DNA from: Planococcus sp. MB-3u-03
Lineage (GTDB): Bacteria > Bacillota > Bacilli > Bacillales_A > Planococcaceae
Direction: 5' to 3'
DNA length: 64,000 bases
Assembly (NCBI RefSeq): GCF_002833405.1
Contig: NZ_CP025135.1
Location: forward strand, 1,221,501 to 1,285,500
The notes under the pieces were generated by a model. The model was not told the DNA's origin. It was given only the letters and a program-made list of their open reading frames with translations, and did not search any database. The position numbers and the translations under genes are program-made. Of the stretch, positions 63,769 to 64,000 are shown in pieces. Numbering within the stretch: position 1 is the first letter of the stretch; each line of letters starts with the position of its first letter.

Positions 63769-63789
63769 GCAGAAAGAGGATGTCTATAC

Positions 63790-64000
63790 ATGAGAGCAAG
63801 ATATAAACCATGGGCGGCGGATTTGATCGAAGCCCATCCGGAAATCGTCATTCCGAACCCGGAAGCGCTAAAAGGCAAATGGCACGAAGAGTTCGGCAAT
63901 GACCACCCGATCCACATCGAGGCCGGAAGCGGGAAAGGCCGTTTCATTACGGGCATGGCACAAGCCAATCCGGATATTAATTACATTGGGATTGAACTGT
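63790..64000 (+). CDS. trmB: tRNA (guanine-N7)-methyltransferase TrmB, 5' part only
   Basis: The first 70 codons run off the window. [20 protein letters not shown] is the typical TrmB N-terminus. The SAM-binding motif I reads [17 protein letters not shown], followed by [10 protein letters not shown]. TrmB makes m7G46 in tRNAs. Start ATG 63790; AGAAAGAGGATG provides the ribosome binding site. The rest of the gene should lie beyond 64000. Confidence 0.94.
   Translation, partial: MRARYKPWAADLIEAHPEIVIPNPEALKGKWHEEFGNDHPIHIEAGSGKGRFITGMAQANPDINYIGIEL

Overview
The window looks like chromosomal DNA of a low-to-moderate GC Bacillota, most probably a Planococcus/Planomicrobium-type member of the Planococcaceae. 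Evidence: strong AGGAGG ribosome binding sites, TTG/GTG starts, a T-box and an S-box leader, menaquinone genes in the order menF-D-H-B-E-C, and gene content matching the mrp/yug, men and yt regions of Bacillus subtilis. This is inferred from recognised families and gene order; no search was run.

Layout. 1-1668: 5' part of mrpA (minus). 1.9-10.4 kb: an MFS exporter, a cyclophilin lipoprotein, patB, a DUF1871 protein, a small XRE regulator, an SNF-type Na+ symporter, a large membrane protein with a sigma-region-4-like N-terminus, and yugI. 10.4-17.3 kb: arginine/proline/ornithine catabolism (an atypical RocR-like regulator divergent from rocA, then rocD and rocG) and an iron alcohol dehydrogenase. 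17.3-20.1 kb: CDF and MgtC-like membrane proteins and an EamA permease. 20.16-27.17 kb: a complete rrn operon (16S, 23S, 5S) followed by 20 tRNA genes in the order of the B. subtilis trnB cluster but without tRNA-His. 27.2-36.6 kb: a damaged DMT permease, menA, then menFDHBEC, with a strong terminator between menB and menE. 36.6-44 kb: zinc-binding lipoprotein with a Zur operator, yidD, dps, ytkD, a ytmA-like hydrolase, pckA divergent from riboswitch-controlled metK, and a gamma-carbonic-anhydrase-like protein. 44-52 kb: hydrolase, flavin monooxygenase, pyruvate oxidase, quinone oxidoreductase, mnmM/ytqA and scoAB. 52-64 kb: T-box-leuS, a 1 kb gene-free stretch with structured repeats, a BaiN-like flavoprotein, murJ (ytgP), a pseudouridine synthase, ytzE-like regulator, pepV, dat, thpR, a lipid kinase and the start of trmB.

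How the genes fit together. rocA, rocD and rocG turn ornithine and pyrroline-5-carboxylate into glutamate and then 2-oxoglutarate. The men genes make menaquinone, the electron carrier for respiration. metK and leuS sit under classical RNA switches sensing SAM and uncharged tRNA-Leu. pckA is the gluconeogenic entry point.

Sequence quality matters here. About a dozen otherwise conserved genes, and about half of the tRNAs, carry single-base deletions (a few insertions), mostly in homopolymer runs. I treat these as probable sequencing or assembly errors and give the restored gene extents.

Most interesting unexplained signals: a tandem pair of 230-bp repeats (55151-55625) whose cores fold into the same long hairpin with a compensatory base-pair change; a RocR-like regulator lacking the GAFTGA loop and a normal Walker B, facing a sigma-A-like promoter with paired dyads; and a membrane-anchored sigma-region-4-like protein.
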